From: Linanthus parryae
Lineage: Eukaryota; Streptophyta; Magnoliopsida; Ericales; Polemoniaceae
Assembly (NCBI GenBank): GCA_023055425.1
Contig: JALGPY010000034.1
Location: 2,670,584 to 2,734,583, forward strand
Reading direction: 5' to 3'
DNA length: 64,000 bases
Positions 10,945-24,770 of this stretch are shown in pieces. The translations under genes and the position numbers were made by a program. Every line of letters starts with the position of its first letter. The stretch's first letter is position 1. The notes beneath the pieces are model-generated. The model was not told the DNA's origin and ran no database searches. It saw only the letters and a list, made by a program, of their open reading frames with translations.

Positions 10945-13101
10945 TTACTTTTTCTGCTGCTTCTTCCCCGCCGTCTTCTTCTTCTTCTTCTTCTTCTTCT
11001 TCTTCTTCTCCGCAGACCTCAATGCAACAAAGGAAACAGTCAAAAACTTGCGGTACAAACTGTAAAATGCATACTGGTGGTCCTCATCCTCCATCAGTTC
11101 CTTTAACCCATGATAATTCTTGTTAAATACGCAGTTATAGCTCGATCTCCCCATTTCATTGGCAATCCAGATTCTGAGGTTGGGAGCCTGGACAGAGAAC
11201 TTCTTCTTTGGAACTGGAATCAGGTCCCTCAAATGACTCATGAAGAAGCAGACATGAGGACCACAATCATTCCTGACAGATGAAAATAGAATGCAGCTTT
11301 AATATATATCACAGACATGTAAATAGATTAGTTAGTTATGTTAAGTAGTTAGCTTATTACCCATTTGATTGCCGGGGAACATCGTCGTTCATGTACCACA
11401 CCTGCCAGCGTCGTATGTCATCATTGTATTCTGAGTAGTTGGTGAGCATTATGTGCATTTGCCCAATTTTGGCAGCAACATCGAACTCAGAATACCCCAT
11501 GCCGGTATGTGAGTCCAAGACAAATATTTCTTTGTCAACAAAGGAAATAACCATCATGAACCAGTGCAGGTGATCGACATTCAACGGAACGGCGATCTAA
11601 TCATTAAAAATTCAAGATAAAGTAAGTTATACAAAAGAACAAAGTAGCTTGTATTGATAGTATTCGGAATACTTACGTATCCCATCTCGCTCCACTCTCC
11701 TCCCGACTGTTCGTGTGCCTTGACGTATTCGAGGACTTTTGTGGGCTGAACAAAAATTATAACTAATCAGGTATTTTCCTAGATGAATTTTGAATTGAGT
11801 CATATCATAAAAATGACATGACAGTGAACTTACAGAATAACAGGTGCCGAGGAACCAAATCCGCTTGATTCCTTGGAATTCCCAGCTACGTTCATGAAGA
11901 TGAAGGAATTGCATGTAAGCATCCATCACCTCATCGTCAAACCATTTTTCATCCCGGAGGCGCCAAGCGGACGACCTCGTCAGTTTAGCCATGCCACCCA
12001 TATCAGCAACTATCTCACTGCATATTATATATGATACACAACCATAAGTACAAACATAATGCATGCCACACATAAGAATTATTTAGGAAGTTTGAATGTA
12101 AATAAAACTTACGTTGCCAATTCTGGGGGAAGATAAAAATTCTTGCTAGTGTGTTCGTACGTACTCGCATACTTGTGCGACATGTAGTAATGGAGCCAAC
12201 AATGTTCTGCTTCATGCATGGGTGGGATATGTGTCAATTCTTTAGGATTCATGTGTTGCTTATACAGCGATATCCTCGAAGACACTCTAATGATCCGATC
12301 TGCCTTTCCCCGGACAGTCCCAACCAAGTTTCCCCTTGGGTTCTTCGGAGAACCATGAACAAGGAATGGCTGGGGAGGTACATTGGAGGCCACCTAATAA
12401 ATCAACAAAATCATTAGGGGTGTTAAAAATTTTAAAAATAAATCTCAAATATTAAGATATCAACTTTAAGACATTTACCTCAGTGCCGGAGCTGATTGTG
12501 TAGACCACCTTCATGGGAGAGTAAACCTCAGCCTCCTCTATCTTCTGCTTCTTCTTAGCTCTTAATTCTTCTTCAAACTTTTCCTTCTCTTTCTTCTTCT
12601 GAGCTCCTTCCTCTTCCCCCTTTTTCTTACCCCCTTCCACTTCCTCCTTCTTCTCATCCTCTTCATTCTTCTTCTCTTCTTCCTTCTTCTTCTCTTCTTC
12701 CTTCTTATTCTCTTCTTCCTCCTCCTCCTTCTTCTTCTCTTCTGCCTTCTCCTTTTCCTTCCACAGGGACATAAGATACTCTTTGTCAAGCTTTTCAACC
12801 ACCTGTCCCACAATGCACTTCCAAAAATCCTCTGGTAGAGGTGGAGGCAGTAGTTGGACTACTGGTGTAACAACTTTCTCAATTTTGGGCTCATCATCAA
12901 CTTTTTTCAACTTCAACTACATACAAAAAACAGAGTTGAGAGACATAAACTTAAGATAGTAATCTTAATACATAAACAGGATACTTTAATATCACTGTTA
13001 AAGTTCACTCACATTCTTGTTTTGTTGGACATACTTCCATCTCTTGGAAACATCAGAGGTTTCCCAGAATTTCAACCTTGGAATTGCTTCCTTATCCTGA
13101 C
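10945..13101 (-). CDS. Ulp1/SENP-like C48 cysteine protease (5'-truncated)
   Basis: Exons by eye are 13101-13013, 12916-12479, 12393-12113, 12017-11834, ~11745-11677, 11596-11361 and 11272-10945; phases agree. Order: a KRWKY exon, a Lys/Glu-rich coiled linker, a conserved region (CWLHYYMSHKYA), then the protease. Catalytic residues are visible as His in LHWFMMVI, Asp in FVLDSHTG, Gln in PRQSNG and Cys in NDCGPHVCFFM, the SUMO-protease-type set. Compared with the plus-strand relative, the HMG-like and upstream domains are missing. The 5' end is capped by a repeat of its own exon end at 13117-13140. The C-terminus ends in a Lys tract from a (CTT)n run. One intron of the relative (16361-16444) is absent here. 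No internal stop was found. Confidence 0.72.
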
Positions 13102-13659
13102 ATCCTTTTGGACATACTTACATTCTTGTTTTGTTGGACATATTGTTTTTTTAATTTCTTTAGTTGTGGAGTGTCATAATTAATTTTATTTTGTATTATT
13201 GGTATATTATTATATTAGTATTGCCATGACAGTGTGTACAAATGTAGAAAACACAAGTATCGCCATCTTTGCGTTTGCATTTGACTGTCTCTTAACATCT
13301 CCTTCTATATATATTATTATAATGTTCATATTTCTAAACTCTAGAGAGCACTCTATCTTATTTTATAGTATACTCATCACTGTAAAATTTTATTAACTTT
13401 TTATTTGTTCATCGATTGGTTAACTCAGGGATGCCTATTTGTGGGTTTTTGGAGGTTGTGCACACTGCCATGCCTGGTACAAACACAATGGAGGCACAAA
13501 GTCCTCACATTGGGTACAGAATTATGTTGGTGATGTAGTTAATGGGAAAGAACAATGTTTCCAACGGGTACGCGTTACCCAAATTGAGTTTGATTGACGT
13601 CTATGCATCTCATTTGTGCCACCATTCAACACATACTAGCACTGAACAAATGATAATAT
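13102..13659. other. Divergent intergenic region between the two Ulp1 genes
   Basis: This AT-rich spacer separates the heads of the two protease genes. A plus frame is open from about 13428 to 13590 and contains CAHCHAWYKHNGG, perhaps a lost upstream exon. It ends in TGA, and I cannot join it to the next exon. Confidence 0.4.
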
Positions 13660-16600
13660 CCAACCTGAGGCTGAAGAGCAACCGGAGGATGAGGAGGATG
13701 AGGAGGATGAGGAGGAGGATGAGGTCAAAGAGGAGGAACAGAATGACGATGATGACGAATACAAACCTGTGGAAGATAAGAGCGATGATGATGAAGAAGA
13801 TGAGGAGGATTTGGAGGAGGATAGGGAGGAACAGAAGGAAGATGAGGATAAATACCAACCTGTGGAAAAGAGGAGGGAAGATGATAGTGACGATGAAGCC
13901 CATCATGGCAATGCCATGAATGCGTACATCAGATTCAAGTAAGTTTCTTCCCTAATCAATCATCTCGTACAATTTTGTTTCAATTGTGAAGCGAATGTCT
14001 ACTATTCTGCACCCTCATTCTAAACTATTAAAGTCCTTTTTCTAAACAATTATCTGTTCAAACATCATAATGCATGTTATTACGTTATCTCTAATGACTT
14101 TCTTTGATTTTAAATGTTTGGGGGTGTGTCTTATATGCTATGGCTCTAGTACTTGGAATTGTAATTTAATTTTCTTTATTGTCTCAGGATTGTTGTAGAA
14201 ATGTTCAGACACAAAAGCTCAAGAAACAAGATCCTCGTGTGAAGATAACCGACGATGTAAAACAGAGGATAAACGATGAATGGAAAAGGCTGACAAATTC
14301 CCAACAAGAACCCTATCTCATAGCTGCCGCCGAAGAAAGAGAGAAGAGGAAATCAGCTGGCACATTGAAGAGAAAACCAACCGGTGAGAAGGCCAAGTAG
14401 AAGAAGAAATCGGCTGCAGCCAAGTTGAAGGGCAAATCAAAGAAGAAGCTGAAGAACCCGAAGCGGTTCCAAAGCTATATGAGCCTGCCCTCTGTTAAGG
14501 CTCTCTTTGAAGATATGAAAGATGAACAGCAGTCATGGTTGACTGAAGTGGGGCTTGGAGGACTAAAGCACCTACAGATTTCAGAAACCCCCGAGGCTTT
14601 CAACAAATTCCTCTACAACTCATTTGACACCGAGGGGTCCTTGACGGCTCACGGCCGGACTGTGGATGTAACCCCGGAAGTTGTCGGCTGGCTCCTTGGA
14701 GTAAAATGCACCGGAACAACTGAGTTTTCGGAGGTCGATCCAAAGGTTGTACAAGAAGTGGCCCACAGAATTGGCCTCGTCGAGGACAACACAAAGGTCG
14801 GTAAGTATGTTCAGTGGTTCTTGAAAACTAGGAAGTTGTTCAATGATGAGTGGAAGCAGAGGGCTGTTTGTTTAATCTTGGGGGCCCTAGGGATGCCGAT
14901 CAGGCGACAAGGAGTCCGGTCTGGGCTGGCCAAACTTGTTGTAGATTTGGAGCACCTGAAAGAGGTGAACTGGGCGGCCTTGTGGCTTGATCATCTGGTG
15001 AAACAAAATGTGAAGGCCCAGACTGGGGAAACCTTGCGAGGAAATGGTTGCATGCTCATTCTTGTGGTAATAATCTAGCATTTTGTCATTTTTTTTAACA
15101 TTTCCGTTTAATATGTTAATAGCTCCTTCTTAAGTTCTAATGCTGTGAGTATATTTTGTAGCTTCTGTACTTGGAAAAGTTTTGCCCCAAATTTCAAGAA
15201 AATCCCAAGGGATGCAAAGACAAGAATGCAAGCCCCAGGTTGAAATTCTGGAAGACATCTGATGTTTCTAAGAGATGGAAGTATGTGTGTATGAATGAAA
15301 ATGTGAGTAACGTTTTACATAAACCTTTAAAATTAGTTTTTATAAGTTAACATCCTTATCTTAAATGTTAACCTTTATACTCTGTTGTTCTTTGTAGTTG
15401 AAGTTGAAGAAAATGGATGAAGAGCCAATCAGGGAGAAGGTTGTTGCACCAGCAATTCAATTAATTCTTCCACCAGGGGATTATTTGAAGGATCTTTTTG
15501 GACAGCTGGCGCAGAATGCTGACCCGCAAACTTTATTGGCCATGTTCGCGACTGTTAACAAGAGAAAGTCTGAATTGGAGGAGGAGAGGGAAGATGGAAG
15601 AAAGAAGATGAAGGATGAGGAGAGAAAGAAGGAAGAAGATGAGAAGAAGCAGGTAGATGAAAGAGTAGAAAAGAAGAGGGAGGATGAAAATGAGGAAGAG
15701 AAAGGAGGGGAAAAGAAGAAGGGAGGTGAAGAGGATAAACAAGAAGAACCTTCCAAGAAGAAGCAGAAGAAGAATCAGGATGAGGTTAGCTCTTCGATGG
15801 AGGTGGTCGAAGAAGTCAGCTCTGACGATGAGGTAAGTGTATTAACTGTTTTAACTTTAGACTTGATGTCTCTGTTTCCAATTCTAACATTTTGTTGATT
15901 TATTAGGAGGAGGAGGAGGAGGCATCCTTGGCTTCTTGGGCGGACCCAAGGAAAAACATTGATGGGTCTGTCCGGGGAAAGGCACGGTGGATCATAAGGG
16001 GGTCGAATCGGGTGTCGCTTAAGAAGCAACAAAGCAATCCTGAGGAAATGACATGTCTGCCAGAGATGCCTAGCCTGGAACATTGCTGGATCAACTTCTT
16101 TTTGTCTCACAAATATGAGCCTGAGTTCGATGAAAAACCTCGGGATCCCAAAGTTCCACTAAGCTTGCGAGAGTAAGTGTTATTTACATTCAAATTTCCT
16201 AAATAAGCTGTACAAGACACAAATTTTGTTTTTACTTATGGTTTAATTTGTTATTATATCTGCAGTGAGTTGATTATTAACATTGCTGATTATGAGAAGG
16301 TGACGAGGTATGCCGCGTGGCGCTTCAGAGATGGTAAATGGTTTGACAACGAAGATGTATTTCTTTTTGTTGATTTAACGTAGTTTCTTAAGACATTCTC
16401 CCATCATCATCATAACACTTTTCTATTAACTTTTTAAACAATTAGGTTATCGATTCATATTTGCAATTGCTTCATCTGAAAGAAAGAAGCCGCGAATTTG
16501 GTGGAATCCCTCGCATTTGGTACCTCGGAACACATTATGCCGTAAGTTCATTCCCTTTTCATTGGATAAAAACTCAATTTAAAATTCTTCCACAAAATGA

Positions 16601-17420
16601 CATCATTAATTTTAATTCTTGTTCAGCCCACGAAGGGTAATCGATATTCGAAGTGTCCGATAAATATGAAGGAACGTGGAGCGAGATGGGCTACGTAAGA
16701 TTTACGATTTCTATCAATGCAATCTGCTTTATACATTCATATGTTGTTGAACTTATGTTATGTTGAATTGTTAATGAAATAGATTGCCCTGTCCATGAAT
16801 GTACATCGCACCCACTGGTTTATGATGGTCATTTCCTTTGTCGACAAGGAAATATACGTCTTGGACTCGTTTTCTGGACTTGGGTATGTTGAGAGGGATG
16901 TAGCTAGAAAAGTTAATCAAATGCACCAGGTGCTATCCTCCTATCCAGAGTACCATGATGACATCAGAAAGTGGGATGTGTGGTACATGAATGACGTCGT
17001 TCCCCAACAACCAAACGGGTAAACAAACTTATTCATTGAACCCAATCATTATTTTCTTAAAGACACTATCTTATACATGAAAACTGCATTCTATTTTAAT
17101 CTCTCAGGTGTGATTGTGGCCCTTTTGTATGCTTCTTCATGAACCACTTGAGGGACCTGATTCCTAATCCAAAGAAGAACTTCTCTGTTCAAGTGAATCA
17201 TCTCAGAATCTGGATTGCCAATGAAATGGCTAGATCAGACTACAACATCCACAAGGCCAAGATGTTTGAAGAGTTACTGAGCTTCAAGTCTATTGATGAG
17301 AATGTTCATGAGTTTGAAAGGATGTACAATTTCCCTACTTTTCCTACTGTTCCATTAGAATCCGGGGCGAAGACGAGGAGGTCGGCGCGAAAGTCGTCGG
17401 GGAAGAATGGAAAAAAGTGA
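13660..17420 (+). pseudogene. Acidic-HMG-like-Ulp1 (C48) protease gene
   Basis: Exons: acidic ~13660-13938; 14199-15066; 15162-15302; 15399-15831; 15908-16173; ~16266-16360; ~16445-16543; 16627-16694; ~16782-17020; ~17108-17420. The acidic Glu/Asp stretch runs into an HMG-box-like domain (NAYIRFK, then DEWKRLTNSQQEPYLIAAAE). A domain common in MULE-linked Ulp1 proteins follows (TPEVVGWLLGVKC), then a Lys/Glu linker and the protease. Catalytic His (THWFMMVI), Asp (YVLDSFSG), Gln (PQQPNG) and Cys (CDCGPFVCFFM) remain. Two breaks are seen: an in-frame TAG at 14398-14400, and exon 16627-16694, which is 68 nt against 69 nt in the minus-strand relative and shifts the frame before the active site. 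Confidence 0.75.
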
Positions 17421-17892
17421 ATTTGTCTGTTATGTTGTTTGGGAATTTGTAATATTAACAATGTTCATGTCAGTAAATTTTTTGGGTTGTTTGAGAGTGT
17501 ATGTTATGAACAATGTTTCCCAATGTTGATTAGGCAATGTTTGTTTGCTTATGATTTGATGACTTGTGTTGTTTTCTGAAAAATTGCTTGTGCTTTTTTG
17601 TGAACACAAACTGTACAGTTAGTTTTATTTAAGGTGCATTTGGTGTTGGCCAACTACCCAACCTACCAAAACTGAATTAATAAATGCACTACTACGTTAT
17701 TAGGTACCCATTCTAAATTGTTAAGTTCTCTATCTTAACATTAGGTACCTGCATTTATATCAGCCAACCTACCCACTGCCCGCTTTTAATACAATCTCCA
17801 ACCACTCTCAACTAACTCTTTATTTCTCTCTTCACTCTCAGATCTCATCAATTCTCCTTCTCTTTCACCCTTCTCTTCTTTCTCTCTAAGCA
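17421..17892. other. Spacer and probable promoter of the GRF gene
   Basis: This noncoding region lies between the plus-strand Ulp1 gene and the GRF gene. A TTAAG...CTTAAC pair lies near 17720-17745. The ~110 bases before the ATG are CT-rich, as in a plant 5' leader. Confidence 0.4.
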
Positions 17893-18282
17893 ATGTCTCA
17901 ACATAGTGTAAGCTCTTCACCCTCACCAAGCAATCCACCTTCATATTCAAGAGGAGATTCATCCCGGAGGTCATGGTGTAGGCCTGGGCAGTGTTTGTGT
18001 GGCCGTTATCCGGTAAGTCGTAGCGCACATACGACCGGAAATGACGGCCGCATGTTTTGGACTTGTGCCAAGCCTAGAGGTCAACAATGCAACTATTTCT
18101 ACTGGGAAGATGAATTTCCCAGTCCGTGCTGTGCTCCAGATCTCCAACAACTTCAGGAGGAGGTAACAACGTTGGGTAGGAGACTCGTAGGGGCCGAGAA
18201 TGCTTCCAAAGCCCACTCTTTTCATGAGAAACTGCTGTACGTTGTGATTTTTCTCATTTTCATCGTTTTAATTTCAAAGTAA
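17893..18282 (+). CDS. Small GRF-type zinc-finger protein with C-terminal membrane segment
   Basis: This is a single-exon 129-residue frame. A Ser/Pro-rich start leads into a GRF zinc finger: CLCG at ~37-40, GRMFWTC at ~59-65 and CNYFYWEDE at ~72-80. This follows the family pattern C-x-C-G ... G-R-x-F-x-x-C ... C-x-x-F-x-W. Residues ~86-110 look coiled-coil, and the end (LLYVVIFLIFIVLI) is a hydrophobic anchor. GRF fingers bind nucleic acid in other proteins. Small GRF proteins with this coiled-coil/anchor layout are frequent in plant genomes, often within transposons. It shares the plus strand with the upstream Ulp1 gene. No breaks are visible. Confidence 0.75.
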   Translation: MSQHSVSSSPSPSNPPSYSRGDSSRRSWCRPGQCLCGRYPVSRSAHTTGNDGRMFWTCAKPRGQQCNYFYWEDEFPSPCCAPDLQQLQEEVTTLGRRLVGAENASKAHSFHEKLLYVVIFLIFIVLISK

Positions 18283-18311
18283 GATAGTTTCCTTCTCTAT
18301 TATGTTGTGTT

Positions 18312-18429
18312 CAGTTAAGTGTGAGACTCGAAGGGGCCGAGAATGCTTCAAAAGCCCACTATTTTGGTGTGAAACTGTTGTATGCTGTGATTTTTGTCAT
18401 TTTCAACATTTTAATTTCAATGTATGATG
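18312..18429 (+). repeat. Partial tandem duplicate of the GRF gene 3' end
   Basis: This ~118-bp stretch repeats 18174-18291, which encodes the coiled-coil end and membrane segment, at roughly 80-85% identity by eye (GAGACTCGAAGGGGCCGAG against GAGACTCGTAGGGGCCGAG). It lies after the stop codon and has no start of its own. Confidence 0.85.
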
Positions 18430-18776
18430 GTTTATCCTGTATTTAATTCTAATTCTGCTGTGATTAGTTAAGGATTCACGTTTTGTTAACAGTGATATCT
18501 CAGTTTTTATCTTAAATGAAAGGGTTAATATCATAACTGTTAAACACACTAACTAAAGTTTAATCAATGATATCACTGTGTTATCTTATTCAGCTTAGTT
18601 CATTCTATAGTGTTAACAATACTATCTAGGTTAAAAAGGAATCTTCCTGAGACCACTTATTTTGTCCCGTAGCTGGCCTCTGGGACCACTTTTTTCGTCC
18701 GGTAGCTGGAATTTTCGTAATAACCGGCTAGTACCGGCTTAGCCGGTTACCATAGGGACGCACCAAAGTTTTGACC
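18430..18776. repeat. MULE right subterminal and terminal region
   Basis: 18480-18630 is packed with GTTAAC, ATATCACTGT and TATCTTA motifs. 18655-18760 contains two GGACCACTT...GTAGCTGG units and a short palindrome, CCGGCTAGTACCGG. The end, read in reverse, gives AGGTCAAAACTTTGGTGCG followed by TCCCT. Confidence 0.6.
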
Positions 18777-18786
18777 TAAAGAAACG

Positions 18787-19431
18787 TATCAATGCCAAAA
18801 TTCGGAAGACTCGGTGGGTGCCAATTATGTGTTTATGATCTCAAATTCGTTCATAGAAAAGAAAAATGCAAGATTTCTACAAAGAAAAGCAATTATATTC
18901 ACAAACACAAATTCAACCTCAACTCTACCTCACTTCTCCTCCTCATACCAGAGTCGAACCCAAGACGTCAGGCTGTGGGCACAAAACCACAACCATCTGA
19001 CCTGGTGACACTACAGTAACTCTACCTCACTTCAATGACCCAAAGCATTATTAACACAAATTTTCACCACTAAAAGTCAATTGCATCAATTATAACTGAT
19101 AATCTTCATTTTATGCCTAACTCAAAATATTATCGATTCTCACATACTTTTTGTGGTTTCATTGTGCGGACACATTACTTCCACTTCAAATTTCCCTGAT
19201 AAAGTTGATTGTACTACAGTATTATAGAATAACAAATTTGTTTCGAACAACTATCGGTCTATTTGCTTCATTTTTAGAGTTTCTTATCAAACACTTAGTT
19301 TTCTTAAACATTGAGACATGTCAAAGAAAGCACTAGCAAGACTTTATAAGAAAGACAAGGACAATCTTGAACAAAGAAAAAGATGGACAATTAGTCAAAG
19401 ACATATGACATGGGGATCACTGGTCCTTTAC
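18787..19431. other. 3' flank of F-box gene 1 (host block resumes)
   Basis: After the MULE, the sequence matches 35370-35885 downstream of F-box gene 2, for example CACTTCAATGACCCAAAGCA against CACTTCGATGACCCAAAGCA. No coding sequence is seen. Confidence 0.75.
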
Positions 19432-19487
19432 CTATTTAATGGATGCAAGGCTCTCACTGTATAAGAAGATCTCCGACAGGGATCTTG

Positions 19488-20597
19488 TTATCCAGAACCT
19501 CTCGGTCGCCCCGTTCTGAGGATCATGCAAGTACAAAATGCAGTCCGGTCCTCATAGAAGAGTATGAAATCAACATCATCCTTCTTGAAAAATCCTAGAA
19601 CACGTACAAGTTTATTGGACGGTTTAAAAGTGAGTATTTTGGACCATGATTGATTAGAGCCACCACAGTCATTCATCACCCACACATCAGCCCCAGGATA
19701 GTGTATATCAGCCGGTGTGTGAACAATAACGGCAAGAGATCCTTTGTAAGCAGTAAGACGCATATCGCCATAGACGAGACAGGTTGGCATCTCAATCCGC
19801 TTAAACACCTCACCGATCATGTCGTAACTTAGAATGTACATACTTTCGGATATAGATATATGCCAATGTATGTACCCATTCACATATGCGCCACCACGAG
19901 TAACATTGGAACCACCTGACATGATACGATGAGGGAACTGTGTATTCTTCTCGGTCCAAGAGCTGGTAGCAGTAGAGAATACATTGACTTGAGCCCGTGT
20001 TCCTTCATTTGAAGAGGTCAATTGAATTTGTGCCACCTTAAAAGCATTGGCTACTGGATCAAAGCAAAACCCAGAGCCATACCATCGATCATTTCTGTTA
20101 GTCAGATTTCCTACATTCCAATCATTCTTGATGGGTGCATCACCAATTAGTCGCATCTGTCTAGTGGCAGGGTTCCAAAGGGCATACTTGTGTTGTGGGC
20201 GTTGTGGGAGAGACAAGCATACAACTCCATTGAAACAACCCACCATTTCAATGCCTTGGTGACCAGAAAAAGTCAACGTCTGAGGGAGATAGCCGAATCG
20301 GACGGAGACGGTGGTGTATACACGCCTTCCAGCAGTAAAAGAATGATCACGCGATTCGAGCAACAAAGAGACTGTGTTGTTGTTCTTGTTGTGGCTGTTG
20401 TGTGCAGAGTGAAGGGCGATGAAGTTAGGAGAGAGTATGAGAGAGTACCAGCGCTTGGAGACGGATTTGAACCGTAACAGTGACTTCACCGGCAGTCTGG
20501 CCAAGATGTCGATGATCAAATCTTCGGTCAACTCTTTCTGAAGAATTCTCTCTCCAGAGTCGTCCTCTTCTTCAGAGCCTTTAGATGAGGAATCCAT
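19488..20597 (-). CDS. F-box/FBA protein, C-terminus frameshifted
   Basis: F-box proteins of this class recruit substrates to SCF ubiquitin ligases through Skp1. The start chosen (20597) matches the MDSSS start of gene 2; an ATG six bases upstream is also possible. The F-box lies at about residues 24-62 (LTEDLIIDILARLPVKSLL, then RFKSVSKRWYSLI). An FBA-type repeat region follows with CFNGVVCL, LWNPATRQMRLIG and GSGFCFDPVANAFKVA. Near 19550, gene 1 has GGTCCTC where gene 2 has GGTCCCTC. This one-base loss changes the last ~15 residues and stops at 19488, whereas the homologous stop is at 19432-19434. About 40 family residues are lost, so it may be a pseudogene, or the loss may be an assembly error. 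There is no intron. Confidence 0.85.
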   Translation of the reverse strand: MDSSSKGSEEEDDSGERILQKELTEDLIIDILARLPVKSLLRFKSVSKRWYSLILSPNFIALHSAHNSHNKNNNTVSLLLESRDHSFTAGRRVYTTVSVRFGYLPQTLTFSGHQGIEMVGCFNGVVCLSLPQRPQHKYALWNPATRQMRLIGDAPIKNDWNVGNLTNRNDRWYGSGFCFDPVANAFKVAQIQLTSSNEGTRAQVNVFSTATSSWTEKNTQFPHRIMSGGSNVTRGGAYVNGYIHWHISISESMYILSYDMIGEVFKRIEMPTCLVYGDMRLTAYKGSLAVIVHTPADIHYPGADVWVMNDCGGSNQSWSKILTFKPSNKLVRVLGFFKKDDVDFILFYEDRTAFCTCMILRTGRPRGSG

Positions 20598-20907
20598 AAT
20601 CACCTCCTTCAGAGAAACAGAAGAATTGCAGATGTTATTGCAGAAGAATCTGAATTCTGGGTTCTTCGATGCCGTGCTCTGGATTTTGTTTTCCTTTTCA
20701 ATAATCGATGATTGATGCTTCTTCTTCAGTTGACTTCAGACTTGTCTCTTGCAATTAATGGGTTGCCCATCCATATAGGATCTGGCTTGAGAGGTTTTTT
20801 CAGCCCATTAACTTGCTCTTTCAAAATCCCGGCCCACTAATTCTTTTGGAGCAAAGCGGCCCATTAATAGTTTTTTTTATCCGGCTCGGACAAGACCGGG
20901 AGGGCGA
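20598..20907. other. Upstream region of F-box gene 1
   Basis: This stretch lies between the F-box start and the solo LTR. Its first ~50 bases match the region upstream of F-box gene 2 (CCTCCTTCAGAGAAA). No clear TATA box was placed. Confidence 0.4.
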
Positions 20908-24310
<3,403 letters not shown>

Positions 24311-24395
24311 AACTTATTTTCCTCATTTGTTCACACATATCCTTGTTCACATAATTGTATCTACATACACGGTCTCAAGCTAATTATTATTATTA

Positions 24396-24560
24396 TTTTT
24401 TTTTTGAGAATCAAACTTCATTAGCTAAGAGTCACTAACGTGTGAACTCTAGAAAGCTACATCTGTCCTCGAGATGTAGAGTTTTCTGTGCTAAACGATG
24501 GGCGGCAATACATTGAATTCTCTCTGAATCCAAAACGGTCTAAATGCACGAGTGTGAAAA
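24396..24560 (-). mobile_element. LINE 3' end with poly(A)
   Basis: On the minus strand, a decayed frame (IAAHRLAQKTLHLEDRCSFL) resembles the C-terminal end of a LINE RNase H domain. It is followed by a short 3' UTR and ten A residues (T run 24396-24405), then TAATAATAA. Only this 5'-truncated end remains. Confidence 0.55.
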
Positions 24561-24673
24561 AAGACTAGATTACTCGGTAACAAATCTAAACCTCAACACA
24601 GACTTTATTAAACTCATTTATATATAGAGTTGGTATATAGACTTGGAACTTTTTTCTCAACCAACAGCTTCAT
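24561..24673. other. Unassigned sequence
   Basis: AT-rich sequence between the LINE end and the hAT-like element; nothing recognised. Confidence 0.4.
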
Positions 24674-24770
24674 GGGCGGAGCCATGTAGGGGCACGTGCC
24701 CCCCCTAACTTTTCCGAAAACACTAGAATACCCTATATTTTCAGTTTTTTTAGTTGTGCTAGTATAAAAT

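Larger units (their letters stand above)
5616..18776. mobile_element. 13.2-kb MULE with transposase, two Ulp1 genes and GRF gene
   Basis: The insert is flanked by TAAAGAAACG at 5606-5615 and 18777-18786. This 10-bp duplication fits the 9-11 bp typical of Mutator-like elements. The F-box block on the two sides becomes continuous when the insert is removed, compared with 35330-35370. The ends share only short inverted similarity: GCGTCCCT next to both termini, and a subterminal GTGGTCCC...GCTAC..GGACAAAA on both sides. Such weak terminal repeats are known for Ulp1-carrying MULEs. Contents in order are: transposase (minus), 476-bp tandem repeats, Ulp1 (minus), Ulp1 (plus), GRF protein (plus). 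Confidence 0.82.

Noticed and set aside
12562..12813. Arg/Lys-rich minus frame and the hydrophobic frame at 13610-13906
   Set aside because: Out-of-frame shadows of the Glu/Lys-rich linker and the acidic exon.
19151..19336. Small plus-strand frames downstream of F-box gene 1
   Set aside because: Not open in the paralogous flank of F-box gene 2.
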